Source of the DNA: a bacterium
GTDB lineage: Bacteria > UBA8248
Reading direction: 5' to 3'
Length of the DNA stretch: 42,656 nucleotides
Assembly: GCA_030922375.1 (NCBI GenBank)
Contig: JAVEPB010000225.1
Location: 1 to 42,656 of the forward strand
Positions 31,731 through 38,862 of this stretch are shown here, in pieces (the stretch's first letter is position 1; the number at the start of each line of letters is the position of its first letter). The notes beneath the pieces were generated by a model. That model was not told where the DNA came from and searched no databases. It saw nothing but the letters and a program-made list of their open reading frames with translations. The translations under genes and the position numbers were made by a program.

Positions 31731-32060
31731 TTGAACAAAGTTTTCGCGGCCGCTTTCGGTCTTTTCGCCGTTGCGTTGGTGGCCGTTCTTCTGATCTATC
31801 GCCAGGGCCTTGCTCCGGCTCCGTCCGGTGAAGGCTTGCCTGCAGACGCCCCCGCGCTGTTTGAGCAGGTCTGTGCCCAGTGCCACGGAAAGCGCGGGGA
31901 GGGCATCGTGAACATCACCCCCCCGCTCCGGGGCCGGGGCCTGTCGCCCGGGCACGTCAAGGCGCAAATCCAGCGGGGCGGCGAAAAAATGCCCGCCCTC
32001 CCGTTCATTCAGGGCGAGGCCCTGGAACGTCTGGCGGGATATGTGTCCGGCCTGAAATAG
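31731..32060 (+). CDS. Mono-haem c-type cytochrome
   Basis: A 109-residue protein with an uncleaved-looking or cleavable N-terminal helix (VFAAAFGLFAVALVAVLLIY), then the haem c attachment motif CAQCH at about 48-52. KMPALPFI provides the distal Met ligand, and a short C-terminal helix ALERLAGYVSGL completes a class I fold. It is small for the class (about 80-residue domain). The TTG start has AAAGGG about 10 bases upstream. It may carry electrons to the aa3 oxidase encoded to the right, whose subunit II lacks its own haem c domain, but the two are not in one operon. Function inferred. Confidence 0.85.
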   Translation: MNKVFAAAFGLFAVALVAVLLIYRQGLAPAPSGEGLPADAPALFEQVCAQCHGKRGEGIVNITPPLRGRGLSPGHVKAQIQRGGEKMPALPFIQGEALERLAGYVSGLK

Positions 32061-32142
32061 CGCTGTTCATTCGATGGCTATTCCATGTTTTCAATAAATT
32101 CCGCTGAATACCAAAGCCCAAAATTTAAATTCCCGAGATCCG

Positions 32143-32925
32143 CTAGCCCTCGCTTTTTTCGGCGTGGCGAACAGCCACGAAAAAGGCGATTGTTCCGAAA
32201 ACAACAGTGACGGCGAGGGAGATTCCGACTTCAGGAAGATTTGCCAAGCTCTCCGGCTGGGCGGCGTAAAGGGTACGCCTGAGCCAGGCGACCCCGTATG
32301 CCAGAGGATTGATTTTCATGACCCAGCCGAGCCAGGGATGAGCGCTCGCCACCGGGAAGACGGCTCCCGAAAGGATCCAAAGAGGAAGCAGAACCAGGTT
32401 CATAATCGAGTGGAAACCTTGGGTGGATTCCATCCGCCAGGCGAATGCAAGCCCAAGGCTGGTGAGCGAGAAACCGATCAGAAACATCACCCCCGCCGCC
32501 GCCGCCGCGCTCGCCGCCGTTAGCGGAACGCCCGCGAAGGGGGCCGCGGCGAGGAGAATAAATCCCTGAAGAAGGGCGAGCGTCGTCGCCCCGAGCGCTT
32601 GGCCCAGGACAATCGCGGCCCGGGGGACCGGAGCGACGAGCACCGCCTGAAGGAAGCGCTCCTTCCGGTCTTCGACGACGGCGATGGTGGCGAATATCGC
32701 GGTGAAAAGAACCACCATCACCAGGATGCCCGGATAAAAATATTCGAGGTAGCCGCCCGATGCGCCCGCGCCGGATGAGCGAAAAGACTCGCCGAATCCC
32801 GAGCCAAGCAGTAGCCAAAAAAGAAACGGTTGCCCAAGCGCCCCGATGATTCGGCTTCGCTGCCGCAGGAAACGCACAATTTCGCGCTTCCAGAGGGTCC
32901 CCGCCGAGAGGAGAAAGACACTCAT
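32143..32925 (-). CDS. ABC-2 type transporter permease
   Basis: A 260-residue inner-membrane protein with six helices, of the ABC-2 (Nod/NatB-like) permease family. It has the N-terminal WKREIVRFLRQRSRIIGALGQPFLFWLLLG, and the family block EDRKERFLQAVLVAPVPRAAIVLGQALGA sits in the first cytoplasmic loop. PLWILSGAVFPV near 195 and INPLAYGVAWLRRTLYA complete the family marks. Its ATG overlaps the stop of the ATPase gene (ATGA). As the last pair of the respiratory locus, the exporter may handle a substrate linked to oxidase assembly; this is inference. Confidence 0.9.
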   Translation of the reverse strand: MSVFLLSAGTLWKREIVRFLRQRSRIIGALGQPFLFWLLLGSGFGESFRSSGAGASGGYLEYFYPGILVMVVLFTAIFATIAVVEDRKERFLQAVLVAPVPRAAIVLGQALGATTLALLQGFILLAAAPFAGVPLTAASAAAAAGVMFLIGFSLTSLGLAFAWRMESTQGFHSIMNLVLLPLWILSGAVFPVASAHPWLGWVMKINPLAYGVAWLRRTLYAAQPESLANLPEVGISLAVTVVFGTIAFFVAVRHAEKSEG

Positions 32926-33884
32926 CCCGCGTTCTCCTTTTGGATCGCTTCTTCATGCGTTTCCCGAAAATTACGCCCTGTTTTTTGGATAAAAACATCC
33001 TCGAGCGTGGGCCGCCCGAAACTGAGGGAGTCCACTTCGCCCGGAAAAGCGTCCACCACCCGGGCGATAAATTCATGTGCTTGCGGAATTTCGATCCGGA
33101 CGGAGCCGTCCATCACATGCACCTCGCGGCCGAAACGGTCACTCAGTTTTTCGCCGAGCGATTCCGGACTTTGGGTCTGGATGACAATGATTTCCCCGCC
33201 GATGCTTTCCTTGAGTTCGTCCGGCTTTCCGATCGCGACGAGATGGCCTTCGTCGATAATTCCCACCCGGTCGGAGCGGTCCGCTTCCTCCATGAAATGG
33301 GTGGTCAGGACGATTGTGGTGCCGCGCTCATTTCTGAGTTTTTGGAGCGCCGCGGCGAACTCGAGGCGGGCGCCGGGATCGAGACCGGTGCTTGGCTCGT
33401 CCGCCAAAAGAAGGTCGGGGCCCGGCAGGAGCGCTTTGGCGAGTTCCACCCGCCGCCTCAGACCGCCCGAAAGCGATTCCGTGAGATCGGCGGCGCGATC
33501 CCCGAGGCCGAAAGTATCCAGCAGCGTCATTGCCTCATCCCGGAGACTCTTGCCCCGCATTCCGTAGAAATGTCCGTGATGAATCATGTTTTCGAGGGCG
33601 GTGAGCTTGGGGTCCAGGCTGGGTTCCTGGAAGACAACGCCGATTTTTTCGCGGACGGCGCCGGGATCCGAGACGACGGATCGCCCAAAGACGCGGGCGT
33701 CGCCTTCCTGCGGTTTCATCAAGGTGGTCAGTATCCTAAAAAGGGTGGTCTTTCCCCCGCCGTTGGGTCCGAGGAGAGAGAAAATTTCACCGCTATCGAC
33801 CTGAAAATCGATCCCGGCCAGGGCGAGGCGATCTCCATATGCGTGGCGCAATCCTTCGACGGCCAGCGCCGGGGAGCCGGTCAT
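32922..33884 (-). CDS. ABC transporter ATP-binding protein
   Basis: A 320-residue ATPase of the drug/Na-export (DrrA/NatA) class. Walker A GPNGGGKTT is at 39-47, the Q-loop is VFQEPSLD, signature LSGGLRRRVELAKALL, Walker B LLLADEPSTGLD and the switch His in VLTTHFMEEA. A C-terminal domain of about 80 residues follows. I chose ATG 33884 because AGGAGGAG is directly upstream and the codons before it fit a leader rather than the family. The ATG overlaps the stop of the DUF983 gene. Pairs with the following permease. Confidence 0.93.
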   Translation of the reverse strand: MTGSPALAVEGLRHAYGDRLALAGIDFQVDSGEIFSLLGPNGGGKTTLFRILTTLMKPQEGDARVFGRSVVSDPGAVREKIGVVFQEPSLDPKLTALENMIHHGHFYGMRGKSLRDEAMTLLDTFGLGDRAADLTESLSGGLRRRVELAKALLPGPDLLLADEPSTGLDPGARLEFAAALQKLRNERGTTIVLTTHFMEEADRSDRVGIIDEGHLVAIGKPDELKESIGGEIIVIQTQSPESLGEKLSDRFGREVHVMDGSVRIEIPQAHEFIARVVDAFPGEVDSLSFGRPTLEDVFIQKTGRNFRETHEEAIQKENAG

Positions 33885-34276
33885 TTCTCCTCCTTTGAAA
33901 TTCCCCTGCCGGGAGGATCGTGTGATCCCGAAATCCCCGTGACAAAGTAGTCGATATTCACCCATAACCCTCTTGAGGTGCGGAAAAAAAGAGGAGGAAA
34001 CACGGCGGCGAACAGCCCCCAGAATAGCATCTGTGAGGAGAGCAATGGTTCAATCAGCCATTCCGCCATATTAAACCCGACAACGATGGTAACGAGCGTG
34101 ACGATCATATTGATGTAGATGGCGCAGATAAAATAACCGTCTTCGCGCTCGTAGGCGTATCCGCAACGGGCGCATTTCGCGGCCATTTTAAAAAAGGATT
34201 GAAACAGGGGCTCCTCGCGGCAGGCCGGGCATTTCAGCCGAAAACCATTTTGAATTGTCTCGGAAAAATCACTCAT
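33881..34276 (-). CDS. DUF983 family zinc-ribbon membrane protein
   Basis: A 131-residue protein with an N-terminal zinc ribbon (LKCPACREEPLFQSFF, then KCARCGYAYEREDGYF) and two membrane helices (INMIVTLVTIVVGFNMAE and SQMLFWGLFAAVFPPLFF). This arrangement defines DUF983, often found near cytochrome oxidase genes. ATG 34276 overlaps the stop of the DUF420 gene (ATGA), and its own stop overlaps the ATPase start. The series DUF420-DUF983-ATPase-permease is thus one translationally coupled unit. Function unknown; oxidase assembly is likely by context. Confidence 0.85.
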   Translation of the reverse strand: MSDFSETIQNGFRLKCPACREEPLFQSFFKMAAKCARCGYAYEREDGYFICAIYINMIVTLVTIVVGFNMAEWLIEPLLSSQMLFWGLFAAVFPPLFFRTSRGLWVNIDYFVTGISGSHDPPGRGISKEEK

Positions 34277-34701
34277 GCCGATGGATAGAGCACATAGAGA
34301 AGCAGATAGACGAGAACCCCCGTCGCCGACACGTACACCCAAATCGGAAACGTCCACCGGGCGATTCGGCGGTGGCGCCGGAAATCTCCCTTAAAGGCGC
34401 GGTAAAGGGTGATGACCGCCAGAAACGGAACCACCGAGGCGAGAATGGTGTGGCTGATCAGGATGGCGAAATATACCGGACGAATCCAGCCCTGACCCGT
34501 AAAGCGGATCGACCCTGCCCCGTAGTGATAAATCAGATAAGAGATAAGAAAAAGAACGGAAACGCAAAAGGCCCCCACCATGAGCCTTTTGTGCAGGCGG
34601 GCGTTTCCCTTTTTTATTTGAACATAGCCCGCGATGAGCATGACCCCGCTCAACGCATTCAGGCAGGCGTTCAGGGTGGGGAGTGTTCCCAAGAGATTCA
34701 A
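34273..34701 (-). CDS. DUF420 family protein, CtaM-like oxidase assembly factor
   Basis: A 142-residue membrane protein with four helices. Conserved features: NACLNALSGVMLIAGYVQIKKG, then HKRLMVGAFCVSVLFLISYLIYHY, and SHTILASVVPFLAVITLYRAFKG with the His pair of the family. HRRIARWTFPIWVYVSATGVLVYLLLY closes it. DUF420 proteins such as Bacillus CtaM are needed for assembly of haem-copper oxidases. The TTG start at 34701 follows GGAG. It is separated from coxD by a terminator, so it may start a second transcription unit. Confidence 0.85.
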   Translation of the reverse strand: MNLLGTLPTLNACLNALSGVMLIAGYVQIKKGNARLHKRLMVGAFCVSVLFLISYLIYHYGAGSIRFTGQGWIRPVYFAILISHTILASVVPFLAVITLYRAFKGDFRRHRRIARWTFPIWVYVSATGVLVYLLLYVLYPSA

Positions 34702-34737
34702 GATAGCTCCGGCGTTTGCGGCGTTAATTCATCGGAC

Positions 34738-34765
34738 AAAAAAAGAGACTCCTAGGCGGGAGCCT
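34738..34765 (-). terminator. Intrinsic terminator after coxD
   Basis: On the minus strand AGGCTCC pairs with GGAGTCT (one G-U pair) and is followed by CTTTTTTT. It lies 71 bases after the coxD stop and 37 bases before the DUF420 start. The cox structural genes and the assembly/ABC genes are therefore partly independent units. Confidence 0.75.
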
Positions 34766-34835
34766 CCTTCACGCGTGACCGAGTCTACCGGAAAAACTCC
34801 TGTCCCGCTATTGATGCTGAGCTGCCTTCGCCGGC

Positions 34836-35123
34836 CTAAAAGTCCGGCAGCACCACCAATACGACGAATATGCAAAGGACAAGCGGTATAAAGGCGATGA
34901 ACGAAAGCGCTTTTCTGTCGAACCGAAGGTGCATGAAGTACAGCGCGACGAGCGCGGCCTTCACCGCCGCCATGCCGACGAGAAAAAAGGCTTTCAGGGC
35001 CTGGGGATATTTCGGGCCGGTGGCGGGCGAGCCGGCGATGACTTCGAGAATCGTCAGTGCCAGCAACCACCAAAAAATAGCCATGTAGTTCACCTGATGA
35101 TTTTCATGGGTTTCGCTGGTCAT
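34836..35123 (-). CDS. coxD: Cytochrome c oxidase subunit IV
   Basis: A 95-residue small subunit with three membrane helices (IFWWLLALTILEVIAG, FFLVGMAAVKAALVALYFMHLR, SFIAFIPLVLCIFVVLVVLP). The KAALVALYFMHLRFD stretch is the mark of prokaryotic oxidase subunit IV. It stabilises subunits I and III. It follows the second subunit III by 81 bases and closes the structural oxidase genes before the terminator. Confidence 0.9.
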   Translation of the reverse strand: MTSETHENHQVNYMAIFWWLLALTILEVIAGSPATGPKYPQALKAFFLVGMAAVKAALVALYFMHLRFDRKALSFIAFIPLVLCIFVVLVVLPDF

Positions 35124-35204
35124 GTCCTAAATTCTCCACCTGAAATTCGCAAAAGACACGTTAAGTGCCTGAATCGATTCTCACAAGACAACTCGATTTT
35201 CACC

Positions 35205-35825
35205 CTACAAAAGATAAAGAAAGGTGAAGACCAGAATCCAGACGAGATCAACAAAGTGCCAGTAAAGACCGACGTTTTCAGCCAAGTTGTAGCAGTCGGG
35301 GAAGTGATCTCTTCTCCCGCCCGAAACGAGAGCCCAGGTAAGGAGGATGACTCCCCCGGTGACGTGCAACCCGTGAAAGCCGGTAATCATGAAAAAGGTT
35401 GTCCCGAACAGCGGGTCGCCATAGGGATTTTCCGACAACCCCAGGTTCGCGCCGTGAATGAGGTGGTTCCATTCATAGGCCTGGAGGCTCAGAAAAATCA
35501 CGCCGCCCGCGATTGTCATGAGCATGAAGTTCTTGAATTTGTCTTTATCCCCGTTTTTGATTGATTCGAGCGCTTTGACCATGGTTACGCTGCTGCAAAT
35601 GAGCAGGAAGGTCATGAACGCGGTCAAACTGATCCCGAGTGTATTGGAGGGATTGGGCCAGTTGGCGCTTTGCGCCCGCATAATCGCGTAACCGGCAAGC
35701 AGCGTCCCGAAAGACATGGCGTCTCCCGAGAGGAAGAGCCACATTCCGGTCTTCCCCCAGCTCTCCGGTGTTAACGGGGTTTCGGCAGGTTCGGTTGTGT
35801 GTTCCGCTGCGGCCGTATCACTCAA
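35205..35825 (-). CDS. coxC: Cytochrome c oxidase subunit III, second copy
   Basis: A 206-residue haem-copper oxidase subunit III with five helices. Marks: GKTGMWLFLSGDAMSFGTLLAGYAI, YEWNHLIHGANLGLSENPYGDPLFGTTFFMITGFHGLHVTGGVIL (conserved His/Gly block), and VGLYWHFVDLVWILVFTFLYL, the family closing motif. The TTG start at 35825 follows GGGAGAAGG. It has 5 helices like its paralogue at 36153, but WHFVD here reads as the standard form. Two subunit III genes in one locus is seen in some A1 oxidases. Confidence 0.92.
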   Translation of the reverse strand: MSDTAAAEHTTEPAETPLTPESWGKTGMWLFLSGDAMSFGTLLAGYAIMRAQSANWPNPSNTLGISLTAFMTFLLICSSVTMVKALESIKNGDKDKFKNFMLMTIAGGVIFLSLQAYEWNHLIHGANLGLSENPYGDPLFGTTFFMITGFHGLHVTGGVILLTWALVSGGRRDHFPDCYNLAENVGLYWHFVDLVWILVFTFLYLL

Positions 35826-35837
35826 TTCGCCTTCTCC

Positions 35838-36080
35838 CTACGAAGATTTGGCGGACCGTTCAGTCGTGGGGTCCGATGATTTGTTATTTCCGCGCCGATA
35901 AGAGTAAAAAAGAAATCCTCCGATGATGCTCATGGCAGCGAGAGGAACCGCTGTCAAAAACATATAACTCCACATGTACGAGAAGTCATCCAGGCCGCAC
36001 ACCGAACACGCCAGGGCTCCCGCTGGAGCGAGCAGCGTTAAAAAACTCATCGGGAATGCCGTGAACAGTCTCTTGCGCAT
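35838..36080 (-). CDS. Small membrane protein with CSVCG motif in the cox locus
   Basis: An 80-residue protein I do not recognise. It begins with a signal-like sequence (RKRLFTAFPMSFLTLLAPAGALA) followed at once by CSVCGLDDFSYMW, a C-x2-C pair at the predicted mature N-terminus. One membrane helix (MFLTAVPLAAMSIIGGFLFYSY) and a basic-polar tail follow. The C-x2-C could bind copper or haem, or act as a thiol pair in CuA assembly. ATG 36080 follows GAGGAGA at 8 bases. It sits between the two subunit III genes, 12 bases before the second. Confidence 0.72.
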   Translation of the reverse strand: MRKRLFTAFPMSFLTLLAPAGALACSVCGLDDFSYMWSYMFLTAVPLAAMSIIGGFLFYSYRRGNNKSSDPTTERSAKSS

Positions 36081-36152
36081 CAAATCTTCTCCTCGGGGCA
36101 ATATATCACCGAGAGGTTCGTGTGTCCATAAAACCGATTATTTTTCAGCCAC

Positions 36153-36833
36153 TTACAATAAATAGACCAGGAAAAACAATAATGGCCAAAGCCCGACGAC
36201 CAGATGCCAGTACATGCCGCAGGCGATGACGCCATTTTGGTTTTGGGCCGAATAGTGGCCCCGCCGGGCGCGAACCAGCACCACTCCAAGCCAAATTACT
36301 GCGCAAAATACATGCACGGCATGCGATCCGATGATGATGTAAAAGATGGAGGCATATGTTCCCGAGGAGATTCGCAGCCCGAAGTTGATCAGCTGAATCC
36401 ACTCATATCCCTGAATGGTCAGAAAGAGGAAGCCCAAGGCACCCGTCAGGGTCAGGTAGGTGGAGAGCATTGCCCTGTTGTCCTGTTTGAGACCTCTTTG
36501 GGCCTGAATAAAGGTGTAGCTGCTGACCACCAGGAAAAGTGTGTTGACCGCCGTGATACCCACCGGAAGCCTCGGCTGGAAAGGCGGTGGCCAGGGCTGC
36601 CCGCTGAACCGGAAAATCAGAAAGGCGCCGATGAGCCCCGCGAAATACATCGCCTCGGACACGATGAGAATCAGCATAGCGAGCTGGACGTTCCCGATGA
36701 GGGGTTCACCACCGCCGGAGGGTACTTGAGGGCGGTTCGGCTCTCCGCCGTTTCCGGGGGGCTCGGCCTTTGACGGCGGGAGGAGGCCCTCCTCGCTGCG
36801 CCGCGATTTATCCTCGGCAATGGTTTGAGACAT
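36153..36833 (-). CDS. coxC: Cytochrome c oxidase subunit III, first copy
   Basis: A 226-residue haem-copper oxidase subunit III with a 45-residue polar, Pro/Gly-rich N-terminus, then five helices. It has NVQLAMLILIVSEAMYFAGLIGAFLIFRFSG, then YEWIQLINFGLRISSGTYASIFYIIIGSHAVHVF, and GMYWHLVVGLWPLLFFLVYL at the end. In the last motif the usual WHFVD is WHLVV. The Asp is lost, a difference from its paralogue at 35205. It might be a diverged assembly or alternative subunit. ATG 36833 follows GGAG; 22 bases separate it from the membrane peptide gene. Confidence 0.9.
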   Translation of the reverse strand: MSQTIAEDKSRRSEEGLLPPSKAEPPGNGGEPNRPQVPSGGGEPLIGNVQLAMLILIVSEAMYFAGLIGAFLIFRFSGQPWPPPFQPRLPVGITAVNTLFLVVSSYTFIQAQRGLKQDNRAMLSTYLTLTGALGFLFLTIQGYEWIQLINFGLRISSGTYASIFYIIIGSHAVHVFCAVIWLGVVLVRARRGHYSAQNQNGVIACGMYWHLVVGLWPLLFFLVYLL

Positions 36834-36855
36834 GTCTCCGTCCTTCTTTCCCTGC

Positions 36856-36993
36856 CTAAACGAGTATTCCGAATATGAGCGAAAGAACCATCAAAACCAC
36901 AATAAAAGCGGAAAGGAAAAGTCCCAGGCGCTTATTTTTTTCTTGAAGATCGACTACGCCCTCCTCGGAGGCAACCCGATTAAAATTGGCCAT
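36856..36993 (-). CDS. Membrane peptide of the cox locus, 45 residues
   Basis: A short gene, ATG 36993 to TAG 36858-36856, overlapping the end of cyoE by 14 bases. The product has a polar N-terminus (ANFNRVASEEGVVDLQEKNKR) and one membrane helix (LGLFLSAFIVVLMVLSLIFG). I recognise no family. Position and size recall small oxidase assembly or accessory subunits such as CoxF-like or CtaG-neighbour peptides. The clear amphipathic-to-helix layout supports it as a real gene, coupled to cyoE translation. Confidence 0.62.
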   Translation of the reverse strand: MANFNRVASEEGVVDLQEKNKRLGLFLSAFIVVLMVLSLIFGILV

Positions 36994-37885
36994 GATCGAG
37001 CACCATCACTAAAAGAGAGACGGGTAAATAGATCAGGGACACAAAAAATAATTGTCTGGCGGCTTCGACCGTACAATTCCTGGCCAACTGGATTCCGTAG
37101 CCCAGGTAAACAAAAGCAAGAAGAAGGGACAAAAAGAAATAAACGGGTCCGGCCATTCCTGCAAGAGTCGGCATCATCCCAATGGGAATGAGGGCGATGC
37201 AGTAGTTCACTACGTGAAATCCGGTTTTGCGGCCGTCCGGGTCCTCGATCGGCAGGAGGCGGACGCCGGCGGCCCTGAATTCGTCCCGGTAAAGAACGCC
37301 GATAGCCAGCGCATGCGGGATTTGCCAGATAAAAAGAATGGAAAAAAGAATCCAGCCCGCCACGGGAACGCTGTTCATGGCCGCCGCCCATCCGAGAACC
37401 GGGGGCATGGCGCCCGGTATCGCGCCGACGATCGTGTTCCAGGAGCTGATTCGCTTTAGTGGGGTATAGAGCAGCAGGTACATCACCCCGGTCAGGGCGG
37501 TGAGGAAAGCCGTCAGCGGATTTACAAAAAAGATGAGATATAAATTGCCCGCGACCAGAAGCGAAATTCCGAAAGCGAGCGCTTCGTAGTGATGAAGTCT
37601 CCGGTCCGGAAGCGGGCGCAGGCGGGTCCGGTTCATCATGAAATCGATATCTTCCTCGGCGGCCTGATTCAGGGCCAGCGCGCCCCCGGTCGCCATGGCG
37701 ATTCCGGCGAGCGCGTGGAGCAGGAGGGTGTAGTCCATGCGGCCGCCGGAGGCCAGGTAAAACGCGGCCGCGACGGTGTATACAACCATGAGGATGATCC
37801 GGGGCTTTGTCAGCGAGATGTAATCAACCGCGCTGCGCCCCGTGGTTGGGCTTTCCGCGCCGATGGATTTTGATTCGGATATCAT
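36980..37885 (-). CDS. cyoE: Protohaem IX farnesyltransferase (haem O synthase)
   Basis: Adds a farnesyl group to haem B to form haem O, the precursor of haem A. The 301-residue UbiA-type membrane protein has ISLTKPRIILMVV, the first Asp-rich motif NQAAEEDIDFMMNRT-RLRPLP, and YTPLKRISSWNTIVGAIPGAMPPVLGW. The second motif region FSILFIWQIPHALAIG and LYRDEFRAAGV precedes the last helices. I chose ATG 37885, overlapping the ctaA stop (ATGA); the upstream in-frame extension reads as shadow of ctaA. Also called ctaB. Confidence 0.94.
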   Translation of the reverse strand: MISESKSIGAESPTTGRSAVDYISLTKPRIILMVVYTVAAAFYLASGGRMDYTLLLHALAGIAMATGGALALNQAAEEDIDFMMNRTRLRPLPDRRLHHYEALAFGISLLVAGNLYLIFFVNPLTAFLTALTGVMYLLLYTPLKRISSWNTIVGAIPGAMPPVLGWAAAMNSVPVAGWILFSILFIWQIPHALAIGVLYRDEFRAAGVRLLPIEDPDGRKTGFHVVNYCIALIPIGMMPTLAGMAGPVYFFLSLLLAFVYLGYGIQLARNCTVEAARQLFFVSLIYLPVSLLVMVLDHGQF

Positions 37886-38832
37886 GGCGTTGATACCTGT
37901 CCGGAAAGAGGCGCGCGCCGGGACGCGGCCCAATGATAAATGCGGGTCCTGTGAAGCCGAAGCGCCAAAACGATCGAAGTCGCGAACAACAATGCGCCCA
38001 CAACGACATGCCCCGAAGTCAGCACCGCGATGGTCCAAGGAGTGATCGCGTCGCCGATGGTGGTGTATTTGCCGAGATACGATCCGGCGCCGAGGCCGAG
38101 CTGAACGATGAGCAGGAGCCAAAGCACATTCGCGGGTCTTTTGGTGTCTCCTTGTCCGCTTGTACCCCGGAGAATCAAGGCCGCAAGCCAGAATACATGG
38201 ATCGCCACCAAAAGCGCCACCAAAAGGTGAGCGTCCAGCCGGTTTCCGGTGTGGCGCAAAACGGCGCCGAAAATTGTCTGGACATAAATCAGGCCGACCG
38301 TGACGAGACTCATTCGGCGGACTTTTTGTCCCATGTCGCCGGACTCATCCGAATCGCTAATCCAGCTTTTTGAGGTGAGCACGGCCAGGCTCACCATCAG
38401 GGCGAAGAAGAGCTGTGCGACGCAAGCGTGGATAATGGCGAAAAGGAGCTTGAGCCACACCACCCGGAGGCCGCCCAAAACCCCCTGAACGATGACAAGG
38501 CCAATGGCCGCCGCGCCCAGCCATGAGACCCATCGCCGCGATTCACCCCGCCAAAGGGCCGCGGCGGTCAATATCGTGAGAAAACCGACGAGTGAGCCGA
38601 GCAGCCGGTGGGAGTGCTCATAGAAAATCCCGCCGACCATTTTTGCCCACGGGAATAAAAACATGTTGTAGCCGAAGGTGGTGGGCCAGTCGGGAACGGC
38701 GAGACCCGCCCCCAGGCTCGTAACGAGCCCGCCCGCCAAGATCAAAATTACGGTTGTTCCGGATGTCAAAATCGCCAGAACATGCGGCCAGCCGGCGCTG
38801 GCTGATGACGGGCTGCCTATCGTTGTTGCCAT
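37882..38832 (-). CDS. ctaA: Haem A synthase
   Basis: Oxidises haem O to haem A for the aa3 oxidase. The 316-residue CtaA/Cox15 protein has eight helices in two four-helix bundles. Family marks: GGLVTSLGAGLAVPDWPTTFG, the EHSHRLLGS motif with ligand histidines near 72, FAIIHACVAQ near 131, LRHTGNRLDAHLLVAL near 210, and a final His in LTSGHVVVGAL. The Glu/His of EHSHR and the four His positions for two haems are all present. ATG 38832 follows GGGGAG. It lies 30 bases after coxA and overlaps cyoE. Confidence 0.93.
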   Translation of the reverse strand: MATTIGSPSSASAGWPHVLAILTSGTTVILILAGGLVTSLGAGLAVPDWPTTFGYNMFLFPWAKMVGGIFYEHSHRLLGSLVGFLTILTAAALWRGESRRWVSWLGAAAIGLVIVQGVLGGLRVVWLKLLFAIIHACVAQLFFALMVSLAVLTSKSWISDSDESGDMGQKVRRMSLVTVGLIYVQTIFGAVLRHTGNRLDAHLLVALLVAIHVFWLAALILRGTSGQGDTKRPANVLWLLLIVQLGLGAGSYLGKYTTIGDAITPWTIAVLTSGHVVVGALLFATSIVLALRLHRTRIYHWAASRRAPLSGQVSTP

Positions 38833-38862
38833 ATGGGACTCCCCAACCCTTTTGTGACAGGG

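Noticed and set aside
37886..38122. N-terminal extension of CyoE
   Set aside because: Arg/His-rich reading within ctaA; the ATGA overlap at 37885 fits coupling and family length.
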